Assembly (NCBI GenBank): GCA_944342055.1
Contig: CALVME010000086.1
Coordinates: 1 to 42,879, forward strand
Direction of reading: 5' to 3'
From: an uncultured Clostridia bacterium
GTDB lineage: Bacteria; Bacillota; Clostridia; Christensenellales; Borkfalkiaceae
DNA length: 42,879 bases
Both the position numbers and the translations under genes were made by a program. Every line of letters begins with the position of its first letter. The first letter of the stretch is position 1. The notes under the pieces are model-generated. The model saw nothing but the letters and a program-made list of their open reading frames with translations, did no database searches and was not told the origin of the DNA. Shown piece by piece: positions 15,399 through 24,379 of the stretch.

Positions 15399-17452
15399 AT
15401 GATTCGCTTAAACATTTTTTCAATTTCGGTCTTGGTCAATCTGACGACCACAGGTCTGCCATGCGGACATTTGAGCCCCATATCTCCGTCCATTTTTTCA
15501 AACAGAGCCTGCACTTCCTGTCGGCTCAGCTCCATGCCGCCCTTCACTGCCGCCTTACAAGCCGCCATGGCAAGTTTGTCTCGCAGAAGTTCGGCAAGCC
15601 TTATGCCCTTGAGACCATTTATGTCAGACAGAATATCCGAAAAAAACTCTTTCAGGTCGATCGTCTGCAGATCTGTCGGTACAGCCGAAACCTTAAAACT
15701 TCCGCCTCCGAATTCCTCAATGTCAAACCCCATGCCGCGGAGAGTTTCCAGCTGTCCGCGCAAAAACTCTGTCTCACATACGTTTGTCGTCAAGAGATAC
15801 GGTATCAGCATCGGTTGTACAGCGACTGCTCTGTTTTCCATTTTTTTCTTGAGTTCATCAAAAATCAGCCGCTCGTGCGCAGCATGCTGATCAATCAGAA
15901 AAGCTTCGTCGCCACGCTCATAAATCAGGTATGTCTGAAACAATGTGCCGCGAAATACGCACGCCGACACGTCAATCTTGGCTTGCTTTGCCTTCTTCTC
16001 TTCGAGAGCCGCAAGATATTTTTTATTCTCCGCAAAAGCGTCTTCCTCTTTCGCCTCCCCGCGCACCGCGCTCGAGAAGACGGCGAGTTCGTTTTTTTGT
16101 GCAGGAAAAGGCAGATCGATCTGCACTTTTGGTTTGCTCCGCTCGATCTCCGCGCGCGCCTCTTCTACCGTGAACATCGAGCGATATGCGGGCTCAACCG
16201 CCTTCCCTTCGGAAGAAGGTTGTCCTTGGCGCAAAAAAGTTTTGTCGCGCTCTCTGTCGTTCCATGTCTGCGATTGAAAGCGCAAATGCTCCGTCGACGA
16301 AGACAACGCCTTATCCGAATCTTTTAGCTGAGCCTGCGAAGCTTTCGAAACGTTTTCCGATTTTTTCTCGGAAAAGACAGGCTCCTTCGGTTTTTGACCG
16401 CTTTCCGTCTCCGCTCCCTCGTATGTGGATCTCACTTTCACATCTTTCGACACATAATCGAGCGCTTTTGCACTCCCGTCCAGCACCGAAGACACGATCG
16501 AATAGACTGCGGCATAGACGATCTGATTGTTTGCAAATCTGACGTCCGCCTTGTTGGGATGCACGTTGACGTCCACGACTTCGGGCGGGATCGTCAAGAA
16601 TAACACATAAAACGGATACTGCCGCTTCATCATATACCCCGCATAGGCGTTATAGAGCGCCATCTGCAAAGTACTGTTTGTGACATAGCGGCCGTTGACA
16701 AACGTACTTTGGTAAGAACGATTTGCCTTAAAATAATTCTGATTGCCGATGTATCCCCAAATGCGGATGCCGTTTTTTTCCGCCTTGACGGGAATGCAAT
16801 CTTTGAGGATTTTCGCGCCGTACACGGAAACCATGGCCGCTTCCGCTCCGTCTCCGAACGACTGCGCAACCTTTCTCCCGTCTGCCGTAAATGTAAAAGA
16901 AACGTCCGGATTTCCCAGCATAAAACGCGTCATCAGATTGCTGACGTCGGACTCTTCCGACTTATCGGTCTTCAAAAATTTCTGGCGGGCAGGCGTATTG
17001 AAAAAGAGGTCTTCGACGCTGACCTGCGTTCCCTTGCCGCCGCCGCACTCGATGATCTCCCCGAGCTTTCCTCCGTGACAATCGATGCGATGCGCCGCTC
17101 CCTCCTCTGTTTTTGAAACAATCGTGACCTTTGCGACAGACGCGATCGAAGCGAGCGCCTCCCCGCGGAATCCCAGCGTCATGATCTCGTCAAGATCTTC
17201 CGCCTTAGCGATCTTACTGGTAGCGTGCGGCAAAAAAGCCGCTTGCAGATCGTCGCGTTCTATACCGCAACCGTCATCCGTCACGCGAACGAGGCGCTTT
17301 CCGCCCTCTGCAATCTCCACTTCTATATTTTTTGCCCCTGCGTCGATCGCATTTTCCACCAATTCCTTTACGACGGAATACGGTCGCTCCACCACCTCTC
17401 CTGCGGCTATACGATTATAGACGGAAGCCGGCAAAATATTGATCTTAGCCAT
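15395..17452 (-). CDS. mutL: DNA mismatch repair protein MutL
   Basis: A 685-aa GHKL ATPase and latent endonuclease that links mismatch recognition by MutS to strand nicking. The N-terminal ATPase has NAIDAGA, DDGCGI and GFRGEALASIASV. A charged linker (about 330-480) is poorly conserved. The C-terminal endonuclease has DQHAAHERLIFDE, ACKAAVKGG and CPHGRP. The metal motif usually reads DQHAx2Ex4E; here the last position is Asp with Glu next to it. Endonuclease activity fits a genome lacking MutH. It overlaps mutS by 8 nt upstream and miaA by 4 nt downstream. Confidence 0.97.
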   Translation of the reverse strand: MAKINILPASVYNRIAAGEVVERPYSVVKELVENAIDAGAKNIEVEIAEGGKRLVRVTDDGCGIERDDLQAAFLPHATSKIAKAEDLDEIMTLGFRGEALASIASVAKVTIVSKTEEGAAHRIDCHGGKLGEIIECGGGKGTQVSVEDLFFNTPARQKFLKTDKSEESDVSNLMTRFMLGNPDVSFTFTADGRKVAQSFGDGAEAAMVSVYGAKILKDCIPVKAEKNGIRIWGYIGNQNYFKANRSYQSTFVNGRYVTNSTLQMALYNAYAGYMMKRQYPFYVLFLTIPPEVVDVNVHPNKADVRFANNQIVYAAVYSIVSSVLDGSAKALDYVSKDVKVRSTYEGAETESGQKPKEPVFSEKKSENVSKASQAQLKDSDKALSSSTEHLRFQSQTWNDRERDKTFLRQGQPSSEGKAVEPAYRSMFTVEEARAEIERSKPKVQIDLPFPAQKNELAVFSSAVRGEAKEEDAFAENKKYLAALEEKKAKQAKIDVSACVFRGTLFQTYLIYERGDEAFLIDQHAAHERLIFDELKKKMENRAVAVQPMLIPYLLTTNVCETEFLRGQLETLRGMGFDIEEFGGGSFKVSAVPTDLQTIDLKEFFSDILSDINGLKGIRLAELLRDKLAMAACKAAVKGGMELSRQEVQALFEKMDGDMGLKCPHGRPVVVRLTKTEIEKMFKRII
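15618..15634. repeat. Palindrome copy 3 (mutL)
   Basis: TTTATGTCAGACAGAAT, two differences. It encodes Leu-Ser-Asp-Ile-Asn. Confidence 0.5.
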
Positions 17453-20018
17453 TGAGTTTCTCCTTCAGGTCGGACAAAAGCAAGAGCGCTTGCATCGGGG
17501 ACAGCGTATTGACGTCGGTATCGCGCAAAATGCGCTCCACTTCGCTCTCTGATTTTTGCGTCTCATCCTGCCGATAAACTTTTCCCTTCGCTATGTCTTT
17601 CTTTTCGAGCTCTTTCAGTATCTCTTTTGCCCGCACTGTCACGACGGAAGGCACTCCCGCCAATGCCGCAACCTCTACGCCAAAGCTCTTGTTCGCGCCG
17701 CCGCGCATGATCTTGCGCAAAAACAAAACCGTGCCGTTCATTTCCTTGACGGTGATTTTATAGTTTTTCACGCCGTCCAGCTTGCCTTCCAACTCGGTCA
17801 GTTCATGATAATGCGTCGCAAAGAGCGTCTTTGCGCCCACTTCTTTGCTCAAATATTCGATGACCGCCCACGCGATGGACAAGCCGTCGTAGGTACTCGT
17901 ACCTCTTCCCACCTCGTCCAAGATCAAAAGGCTTCGGTTGGTCGCTTCCGAAAGGATGGTCGCAACTTCGGACATCTCCACCATAAACGTGCTCTGATCA
18001 AAGATCAAATTGTCGCTCGCTCCGACGCGCGTAAAAATGCGATCGGTGATCGGGATCTGTGCCGATCTTGCGGGAACAAACGAGCCCATATGCGCCATCA
18101 AAACGATGAGAGCCGTCTGCCGCATATAAGTGCTCTTACCCGCCATGTTCGGACCGGTCAGAATCATCATGCGATCGTCGGCGCAGTCCAGCAAGGTATC
18201 GTTTGGCACAAAACGATCTTTGGAGATCGCCTCTACGACAGGATGCCTGCCTTCGACGATCTTGAGAGGCGCATTGCTCTCCGCGATCACGGGGCGGCAA
18301 TATTTGTTTTCCTTCGCCACAGTCGCCAATGCCACGAGGCAATCGAGCAAAGCAATGCCGTGCGCGACCTGTTTAAAGCGTGCGAGATTGGAAAGCAGAT
18401 CGTCTTTGAGTTCCTGATAGAGCAATGCCTCAAGCTTCAAACAACGCTCTTCGCTCGTCAGGATTTTGTTTTCGACTTCTTTGAGCTCTTCCGTAATATA
18501 CCGTTCTCCGTTTGTCAGTGTCTGCTTGCGCTGATAATCATACGGCACTTTGTCCTTAAACGATTTGGAGACTTCGATGTAATAGCCGAATACGCGATTG
18601 TAACCGACTTTGAGCGGCTTAATGCCCGTACGTTCTCGCTCGCGCACTTCGATGTCCGCTATGAGCGACTTCCCGTTTTTTCCGATGTCGCGAAGAGCGT
18701 CCAGCTCCGCATGGTATCCTGCACGGATATAGCCTCCATCCTTTGTCATGGCAGGCGCGTCCGGATCGATCGCCGCAGTGAGTTTGTCTGCTATGTCTGA
18801 CATATCCGGCAAATCGCACACGATCTCATTGATAATGTCAGACGTAAAACCGGAAAGTTGAAAGCGAATGGAAGGCAATGCATTCAAAGACGCTCCGAGC
18901 GCAAGGCAATCTCTCGGCGTCAGATTCCCGTTTGATATCTTTCCCGCGAGCCTCTCGATGTCTCGTATGTTTTTGAGGTCGGAAGCCAGATTCAAACGGA
19001 CGACGGAGGCGTCAAACAATTCCTGTACGCCGTCGAGCCGCTTCTCGATGTCTTCTTTCTGCCTGAACGGTGCGACGATCAAGCTCGACAGGAGGCGTGC
19101 GCCCATGCCCGTTTTCGTCTTATCCAGAAGCCACAGGAGGGAACCGTAACGCTTGTTTTCGCCGAGCGTGCGCACCAACTCCAAATTTCGGATCGCGATC
19201 GGATCGAGCTTTAAGTGCTTCTCTTCCGACTGATAGGTGATCGACGTCAAATTTTTCAGAGCGTGCTTTTGAGTATCCTGCAAATAGGAAATCAGCGCGC
19301 CAGCCGCAGAGATGCAGCTGGATTTCCCGGCAATTTCAAACGGAGCAAGCGTATTCGTTCCGAATTGCTCCAGCAAATTGCGTTCCGCTCCGCTGACGTT
19401 GAATGCCCACGCGAGGTAAGAGGAAACGGGAGGCAACGTCCTGTGAATGAACTCCTTTCTGTCCGCGCTCAGTTCCACGAACCTGTCGTTGGCGATGATC
19501 TCCGCCACGCCGAGCTTCAGCATTTGATCGATCGCCGCAGAAGTCGCCCCCTCTCCGAAGTACTCTGTGACGCAGAATTCTCCCGTCGTAATGTCTGCCC
19601 AGGCGAGCGCATTCCCGCCCTCGTCGGCATAGACGCAGGCAATATAGTTGCTTGATTTTTCATCGAGAAGATTCTCCTCAATGATCGTACCCGCAGAAAC
19701 GATGCGGATAACGTCGCGATCCACCAGCCCTTTTGACTCCGCAGGATCGGAAAGCTGTTCGCAGATCGCAACCTTTTTTCCGAGCGCGACGAGCCGAGCG
19801 ATGTATCCTTCCGCCGCGTGATACGGAATACCGCACATGGGTGCACGTTCTTCCAGCCCGCAGTCGCGCCCCGTCAAAGTCAGTTCCAGCAATTTGGAAA
19901 CCTCGACCGCATCGTCGAAGAACATTTCATAAAAATCGCCGAGCCGATAAAAGACAACGCAATCTTTGTGTTTCTCTTTGATCTGCATATAATGCTGCAT
20001 CATCTGTGTAAGCGCCAT
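17445..20018 (-). CDS. mutS: DNA mismatch repair protein MutS
   Basis: The 857-aa MutS1 protein binds mismatches and acts as an ATP-dependent clamp. The mismatch-contacting Phe-x-Glu is in GDFYEMFFDD near the N-terminus. The ATPase has Walker A TGPNMAGKST, Walker B with DEVGRGTSTYDG, and ATHYHELTELE. A C-terminal helix-turn-helix follows, and then a short tail with a LSPMQALLLLSDLKEKL motif that resembles the tetramer/beta-clamp region. Length is typical (E. coli 853). It starts one base after the miaB stop, with GAGGTG upstream, and overlaps mutL at its end. Confidence 0.97.
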   Translation of the reverse strand: MALTQMMQHYMQIKEKHKDCVVFYRLGDFYEMFFDDAVEVSKLLELTLTGRDCGLEERAPMCGIPYHAAEGYIARLVALGKKVAICEQLSDPAESKGLVDRDVIRIVSAGTIIEENLLDEKSSNYIACVYADEGGNALAWADITTGEFCVTEYFGEGATSAAIDQMLKLGVAEIIANDRFVELSADRKEFIHRTLPPVSSYLAWAFNVSGAERNLLEQFGTNTLAPFEIAGKSSCISAAGALISYLQDTQKHALKNLTSITYQSEEKHLKLDPIAIRNLELVRTLGENKRYGSLLWLLDKTKTGMGARLLSSLIVAPFRQKEDIEKRLDGVQELFDASVVRLNLASDLKNIRDIERLAGKISNGNLTPRDCLALGASLNALPSIRFQLSGFTSDIINEIVCDLPDMSDIADKLTAAIDPDAPAMTKDGGYIRAGYHAELDALRDIGKNGKSLIADIEVRERERTGIKPLKVGYNRVFGYYIEVSKSFKDKVPYDYQRKQTLTNGERYITEELKEVENKILTSEERCLKLEALLYQELKDDLLSNLARFKQVAHGIALLDCLVALATVAKENKYCRPVIAESNAPLKIVEGRHPVVEAISKDRFVPNDTLLDCADDRMMILTGPNMAGKSTYMRQTALIVLMAHMGSFVPARSAQIPITDRIFTRVGASDNLIFDQSTFMVEMSEVATILSEATNRSLLILDEVGRGTSTYDGLSIAWAVIEYLSKEVGAKTLFATHYHELTELEGKLDGVKNYKITVKEMNGTVLFLRKIMRGGANKSFGVEVAALAGVPSVVTVRAKEILKELEKKDIAKGKVYRQDETQKSESEVERILRDTDVNTLSPMQALLLLSDLKEKLNG
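18790..18806. repeat. Palindrome copy 4 (mutS)
   Basis: The 13-bp core TATGTCTGACATA is perfect; the outer bases differ. It encodes Met-Ser-Asp-Ile-Ala. Confidence 0.55.
18832..18848. repeat. Palindrome copy 5 (mutS)
   Basis: ATAATGTCAGACGTAAA, three differences, 42 bp from copy 4. It encodes Thr-Ser-Asp-Ile-Ile. Confidence 0.45.
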
Positions 20019-20019
20019 T

Positions 20020-21336
20020 TCACACCTCTTCGCCGTACAACGAAATGCCGGAAGCCTCCGTAATCTTCAGCTTGACAAATTGACCGATCTTGTTTTCCTC
20101 GCTCTTGAAATAACCCATTCTCCCGTAAACGTCTCTGCCCAGATAATACCCTTTTTTGGCATCAAAATCTTCGCACAAGATCTCGACAACTTTGCCGACA
20201 TACTTCTCGCTCTTCTCCCTCGTCTGGGAATTGACAAGTTCTATGAGACGCATAATACGTTCTTTCTGTACTTCTTCAGGCACTTGATCCGGCATTTCCG
20301 CCGCCTTGGTTCCCTTTCGTTTTGAATAGACGAAAGTGAAAGCGGAGGCAAAATTCACCTCATGTACGAGGCGCATCGTCTCTTCAAAATCCTCTTCCGT
20401 TTCACCGGGAAACCCTACGATTATGTCTGACGTAATTTCTGCGTCGGGAATGATGCGCCGAAGCATTTTTACCTTTTCGAGGTATTCCCCGCTCGTATAG
20501 CGTCGGTTCATCCTCTGCAAGACGCGGTCGGAACCGCTCTGCACGGGAAGATGAATGAGATTGCAAATTTTATCGTGCTTTGCAATGATGCGCACGAGCT
20601 CCTCGTTGAAATCTTTCGGATGGCTCGTCATAAACCGCAATCGGAAATTCCCCTCGACGGAAGCCACGCGATCTAAAAGTTCAGGAAACCCCATCAATCC
20701 GCTGTCGTTGCCGTATGAATTGACGTTCTGACCGAGCAATGTGATCTCTTTGTACCCCTGCTCGACCAATCTTTTTACTTCGTCCAGAATGTATTCGGGG
20801 CGACGGGAGCGCTCTCTCCCCCTGACGTACGGAACGATGCAATAGGTACAGAAATTATTGCAGCCGTAGTTGATGTTGACCCAAGCGTTGGGAAAACTTG
20901 TCCTGACAGGCTCCCTGCCTTCGACAATGCCTCCTTCGTTTTCGAGAACGCTTACGACGCCGCGCTTCTTGGAAGAAAGACGTCTTTCGATGAGCGCAGG
21001 CAGCTCGTAGAGATTGTGCGTTCCGAACACGACGTCCACGAACGGAAATTTTTTGCGCAGCACAGAAGGCATATCTTTTTCCTGCATCATGCACCCGCCG
21101 ACGCAGATAAGCAGATCCGGGTTCTCGCGCTTGCGCTTTTTCAGCGCGCCGATATTCCCAAACGCATGATTTTCCGCATTTTCGCGAATGCAACAGGTAT
21201 TAAAGACGATGATATCCGCCTCATTTTCGCTTTCGGCAGCAGAATATCCCATTTCTTTTAATATCCCTGCGATCTTTTCGGACTCATGCACGTTCATTTG
21301 GCAGCCGTATGTGACAATAAAATATTTCTTTTCCAT
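20020..21336 (-). CDS. miaB: tRNA-2-methylthio-N6-dimethylallyladenosine synthase
   Basis: This radical SAM methylthiotransferase converts i6A37 to ms2i6A37. The N-terminal domain has FIVTYGCQMNVHESE with the first cluster Cys, then NTCCIRENAE and GGCMMQEK. The radical SAM core has GCNNFCTYCIVPYVRGRERSR (CxxxCxxC), and the C-terminus is a TRAM domain (about 375-438). An ATG at 21357 is in frame, but the predicted transcript start near 21355 would fall inside it. The ATG at 21336 therefore gives the likelier 438-aa product, although its ribosome site is weak. It is the first gene of the five-gene run. Confidence 0.93.
   Translation of the reverse strand: MEKKYFIVTYGCQMNVHESEKIAGILKEMGYSAAESENEADIIVFNTCCIRENAENHAFGNIGALKKRKRENPDLLICVGGCMMQEKDMPSVLRKKFPFVDVVFGTHNLYELPALIERRLSSKKRGVVSVLENEGGIVEGREPVRTSFPNAWVNINYGCNNFCTYCIVPYVRGRERSRRPEYILDEVKRLVEQGYKEITLLGQNVNSYGNDSGLMGFPELLDRVASVEGNFRLRFMTSHPKDFNEELVRIIAKHDKICNLIHLPVQSGSDRVLQRMNRRYTSGEYLEKVKMLRRIIPDAEITSDIIVGFPGETEEDFEETMRLVHEVNFASAFTFVYSKRKGTKAAEMPDQVPEEVQKERIMRLIELVNSQTREKSEKYVGKVVEILCEDFDAKKGYYLGRDVYGRMGYFKSEENKIGQFVKLKITEASGISLYGEEV
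20420..20436. repeat. Palindrome copy 6 (miaB)
   Basis: ATTATGTCTGACGTAAT, one difference. It encodes the Thr-Ser-Asp-Ile-Ile of the conserved SDIIVGFPGE segment. Confidence 0.55.
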
Positions 21337-21360
21337 AATATAACCCAATTTAACCATTCT

Positions 21361-21389
21361 ATTATACCTTTTTTTTCGAAAATTTTCAA
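21361..21389 (-). promoter_or_regulatory. Promoter of miaB-mutS-mutL-miaA-ynbB
   Basis: On the minus strand TTGAAA (21389-21384), 17-bp spacer, TATAAT (21366-21361). The start would be near 21355. Confidence 0.8.
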
Positions 21390-21431
21390 ATGATTTTCAT
21401 GAAACGAAAGTGATTTTTCCATACTAATTTT

Positions 21432-23675
21432 ATGAAAAAAGCGCTGAAAATCTCAGTTGCCGCCTGTGCGGTTTTTATCGTATTGCTTTTGAGCGCCGTC
21501 GTCGCCTTTTTTGCCGTCACAAGGGGGTGCGAAATCGACGAAAACAAACTTGCGGCCTCCTCGTACAACCTTGTGTTCTATGACAAGGATGAACGGCAAA
21601 TCCAGAAGGTCTCTTCACTCAATCAGCGTTCCAACACTCCCCTTGCAGACATTCCCCTTCACACGCGCCAAGCATTCTTATCCATAGAAGACAAGCATTT
21701 TTACGAACATTCGGGCATCGCACCCAAACGAATCGTCAAAGCTTTGCTTTCAAACATCAAAAACCACTCGTTTCGCGAAGGCGCCTCCACCATCACACAG
21801 CAACTCATCAAAAACACACACCTTTCCAACGAAAAAACGATTGCCCGAAAACTCAAGGAAATCCGTCTCGCGCTCATGCTGGAACGAAACCACAGCAAAG
21901 ACGAAATTTTGGAAATTTATCTCAATACCGTATATTTCGGACACAGCGCTTTCGGCATTACCGATGCCGCAGCCTTTTATTTTGACAAGGAACCGAAATG
22001 CCTGAGCGTAGGAGAAAGCGCGCTGCTCGCGGGGCTCCTCCAATCCCCCAATCGCTATTCTCCCTTTCAGAATGCGGAAAAATGTCAAAAAAGAAGAGAT
22101 CTCGTGCTCACAGAAATGAAAAAAGACGGGGCAATCAGCGAAACAACATACAAAGAGGCACTGAACGAAGCGCTGCCCACAGAAAAACATCGACCGCAAA
22201 GCTCGGCATATCTGCGCCTTGCATACGATGAACTGAGCGAAATAGCGGAAGAAAAAGAAATATCGAATTTTCGGGGACTCAAAATATATACCGCCCTCGA
22301 TCAGGAACTTCAAAACAAACTCGAGAGCATCTCTCCGACGTCAGACGTCGCCATCTGCGTCGCAGACCACACAAAACACACGATCGAAGCATATCAAGCG
22401 ACGGCAGGAAACATCAAACGGCTCCCGGGGTCGCTCATCAAACCGCTTTTGATCTATGCACCCGCTCTGGAGGAAGGCTATATATCTCCCGAAACACCCA
22501 TTCTCGACGAAAAGACCAAATTCGGAGATTACGCTCCGTCCAACTTCAAAGATATTTATAAAGGGTACATCAGCGCACGAGAAGCGTTGGCTACGAGCGC
22601 AAACATACCCGCCGTCAAACTGCTGAACGAGCTCGGCGTAGCAAAAGGCGTACAATATCTTTCCAAAATGGAACTGGACGCCGGCGAAGATCAGACGCTT
22701 GCACTCGCCCTGGGCGGCATGAAAAAAGGTTTCACGCTGACAGCACTCACCGACGCATATTCCACGTTCCCGGAAAACGGAAATTATGCAAAAAACAAGG
22801 CGATCGTACGCATCGAATCGGCGGAAGGAGATCTACTCTATCAGACAGAGTACCGAGAAAAAAGGGTTTTTTCCGAAGAAACCGCCACGCTGATCAACGA
22901 TATGCTTGCCGACACCGTCTCTTACGGCACGGCAAAAAAATTAAAAAATCTTCCTTATGCACTATGCGCAAAGACGGGAACGGTCGGAACGGAACAAGGC
23001 AACACCGACGCCTACGCGATCGCCTACACGACCAGGCATACCCTATCCGTATGGCTCGGAAACGCCGATTACAGCACAATTTCCGCGAGCGGAGGCGATT
23101 CCTGCGAAATTGTGCGTGAAATATTGCAGAACATTTACGCAAGCCAAAAACCGCAGAACTTCACGAAAAACGGCAATGTGATCAGATGTATGTTAGACAA
23201 AATCGCCTACAAAAACGATCATCGGCTGCTCCTGGCAGATGAGAATGCCCCTGCAAAAGAGAAATTTTTCGCTTGGTTCAACCAAAAATACGCCCCCACG
23301 AACCGCTCGACATATTTTTCCCTTCCGCGCATCCAGACGCCGCGCCTATCCTACGAAAACGGCAAAGTCACTCTGATATTATGTGACGCAGAGTATTATT
23401 CTTACAAGGTGGAAAGGTGCGGCCCTGACGGAAATACAATATTATACAACGATATACAATCAAATACAATAGAGGATTCCGACCTTTTCCCTAATATGAC
23501 TTATGTCTATCGCATCACCCCCTTCTTTCAAGGGCGAGAAGGCATCCCCGTTACCCTTCCCGCCGTCCGTACAGACGGCGGACAGAAAGAAACCGAACAA
23601 ACCACTCCTCCGGAGCAATTCGATCCCGTCCCGACACCTCCGCCCATTCTGAACAAAGACTGGTGGAACCAATGA
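21432..23675 (+). CDS. Class A penicillin-binding protein (PBP1A-like)
   Basis: A 747-aa bifunctional cell-wall synthase. An N-terminal membrane anchor (about 7-30) is followed by the GT51 glycosyltransferase with EDKHFYEHSGI, GASTITQQLIKN, RKLKEIRLALMLE and KDEILEIYLNTVYFG. The transpeptidase has the active-site SLIK (SxxK), SAN (SxN) and KTGT (KTG). A C-terminal beta domain and a Thr/Pro-rich tail end the protein. No ribosome site precedes the ATG. A possible -10, CATACT at 21420-21425, would put the transcript start at the ATG itself, but its -35 is poor. The promoter region is shared divergently with miaB. Confidence 0.95.
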   Translation: MKKALKISVAACAVFIVLLLSAVVAFFAVTRGCEIDENKLAASSYNLVFYDKDERQIQKVSSLNQRSNTPLADIPLHTRQAFLSIEDKHFYEHSGIAPKRIVKALLSNIKNHSFREGASTITQQLIKNTHLSNEKTIARKLKEIRLALMLERNHSKDEILEIYLNTVYFGHSAFGITDAAAFYFDKEPKCLSVGESALLAGLLQSPNRYSPFQNAEKCQKRRDLVLTEMKKDGAISETTYKEALNEALPTEKHRPQSSAYLRLAYDELSEIAEEKEISNFRGLKIYTALDQELQNKLESISPTSDVAICVADHTKHTIEAYQATAGNIKRLPGSLIKPLLIYAPALEEGYISPETPILDEKTKFGDYAPSNFKDIYKGYISAREALATSANIPAVKLLNELGVAKGVQYLSKMELDAGEDQTLALALGGMKKGFTLTALTDAYSTFPENGNYAKNKAIVRIESAEGDLLYQTEYREKRVFSEETATLINDMLADTVSYGTAKKLKNLPYALCAKTGTVGTEQGNTDAYAIAYTTRHTLSVWLGNADYSTISASGGDSCEIVREILQNIYASQKPQNFTKNGNVIRCMLDKIAYKNDHRLLLADENAPAKEKFFAWFNQKYAPTNRSTYFSLPRIQTPRLSYENGKVTLILCDAEYYSYKVERCGPDGNTILYNDIQSNTIEDSDLFPNMTYVYRITPFFQGREGIPVTLPAVRTDGGQKETEQTTPPEQFDPVPTPPPILNKDWWNQ

Positions 23676-23897
23676 TTTTTGTCTCATTTGACTTTGAGGT
23701 ATGGAAAGATTTCTCTTCTCTCTGCCACGTCTTGTCACCCTTTTGCGCCGCGATGCGAAAGTGAACTTATCTTCTCTTTGTTTTTTCATTTCGCTTTGCC
23801 CTTCCCTTCTTGCACTGTTTCAGATGAATATTTTCCGTTCTTTCTCTTCTTGTGCGTTGCTCTTACCTCGCCTCTTGCCCCCTATCATGCCTGCAAA

Positions 23898-23922
23898 AAA
23901 GACAGCCAAATTGGCTGTCTTT
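23898..23922. terminator. Bidirectional terminator, PBP / opp operon
   Basis: A 12-bp stem AAAGACAGCCAA/TTGGCTGTCTTT is followed by T-runs on both strands. It is 16 bp after the last gene of the minus-strand run and 220 bp after the PBP. The 23676-23897 stretch is strongly pyrimidine-rich on the plus strand and has no supported gene. Confidence 0.85.
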
Positions 23923-23938
23923 CTCTTTTGTTTTTCTT

Positions 23939-24379
23939 TTATTCGGTTTTTTTCGCTCCTTCTCTTCGTCTTGCGGCATCTATCACAAAACGGATCAGAA
24001 ACAGCACCCCTGCAATTGTGAGCGCCGTCCCCAAGCCGGTATAAAACATGGCGACACATCGCTCAGGTATGATATGGAACGATCGCAATAAAATGCCGCC
24101 CGTCATCATGACCGCCATCAAAATATACGCCTTGAGGTCAAAAAACTTCAGAAAACAGTGCTTTCTTGTGCCGTCATAACCATAGATCCGTTTTACATGT
24201 TTTTTGTAGATCCTATAAAACATTGCCATAAACAGGGCAAATACCCCGACCATAGAGAGCGCCATCCACCATTCCCATGCGACGGAAATGGCCGCCATGA
24301 TGCCGAGCCGCAGAATATTTGCCCCTGCCGCCGTCCAGACGAACGCCGCAATCAGTACGAGATATTCTCTTTTAACCAT
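23939..24379 (-). CDS. Small four-helix membrane protein, unknown function
   Basis: A 146-aa protein I cannot assign to a named family. Four hydrophobic segments are visible (about 7-30, 34-54, 84-103 and 112-135). A basic loop between helices 2 and 3 (YKKHVKRIYGYDGTRKH) suggests a cytosolic side, and the C-terminus is basic (AARRREGAKK). The ATG at 24379 overlaps the end of the oppF-like gene by 8 nt, so it is translated with the transporter. A longer start at 24418 would overlap more deeply and lacks support. It might be an accessory subunit of the transporter, but nothing in the sequence proves that. Confidence 0.75.
   Translation of the reverse strand: MVKREYLVLIAAFVWTAAGANILRLGIMAAISVAWEWWMALSMVGVFALFMAMFYRIYKKHVKRIYGYDGTRKHCFLKFFDLKAYILMAVMMTGGILLRSFHIIPERCVAMFYTGLGTALTIAGVLFLIRFVIDAARRREGAKKTE

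Noticed and set aside
23701..24021. Plus-strand frame of 106 codons after the PBP
   Set aside because: It is very rich in Phe, Leu and Ser because of a pyrimidine-rich stretch, crosses the terminator and overlaps a better minus-strand gene.
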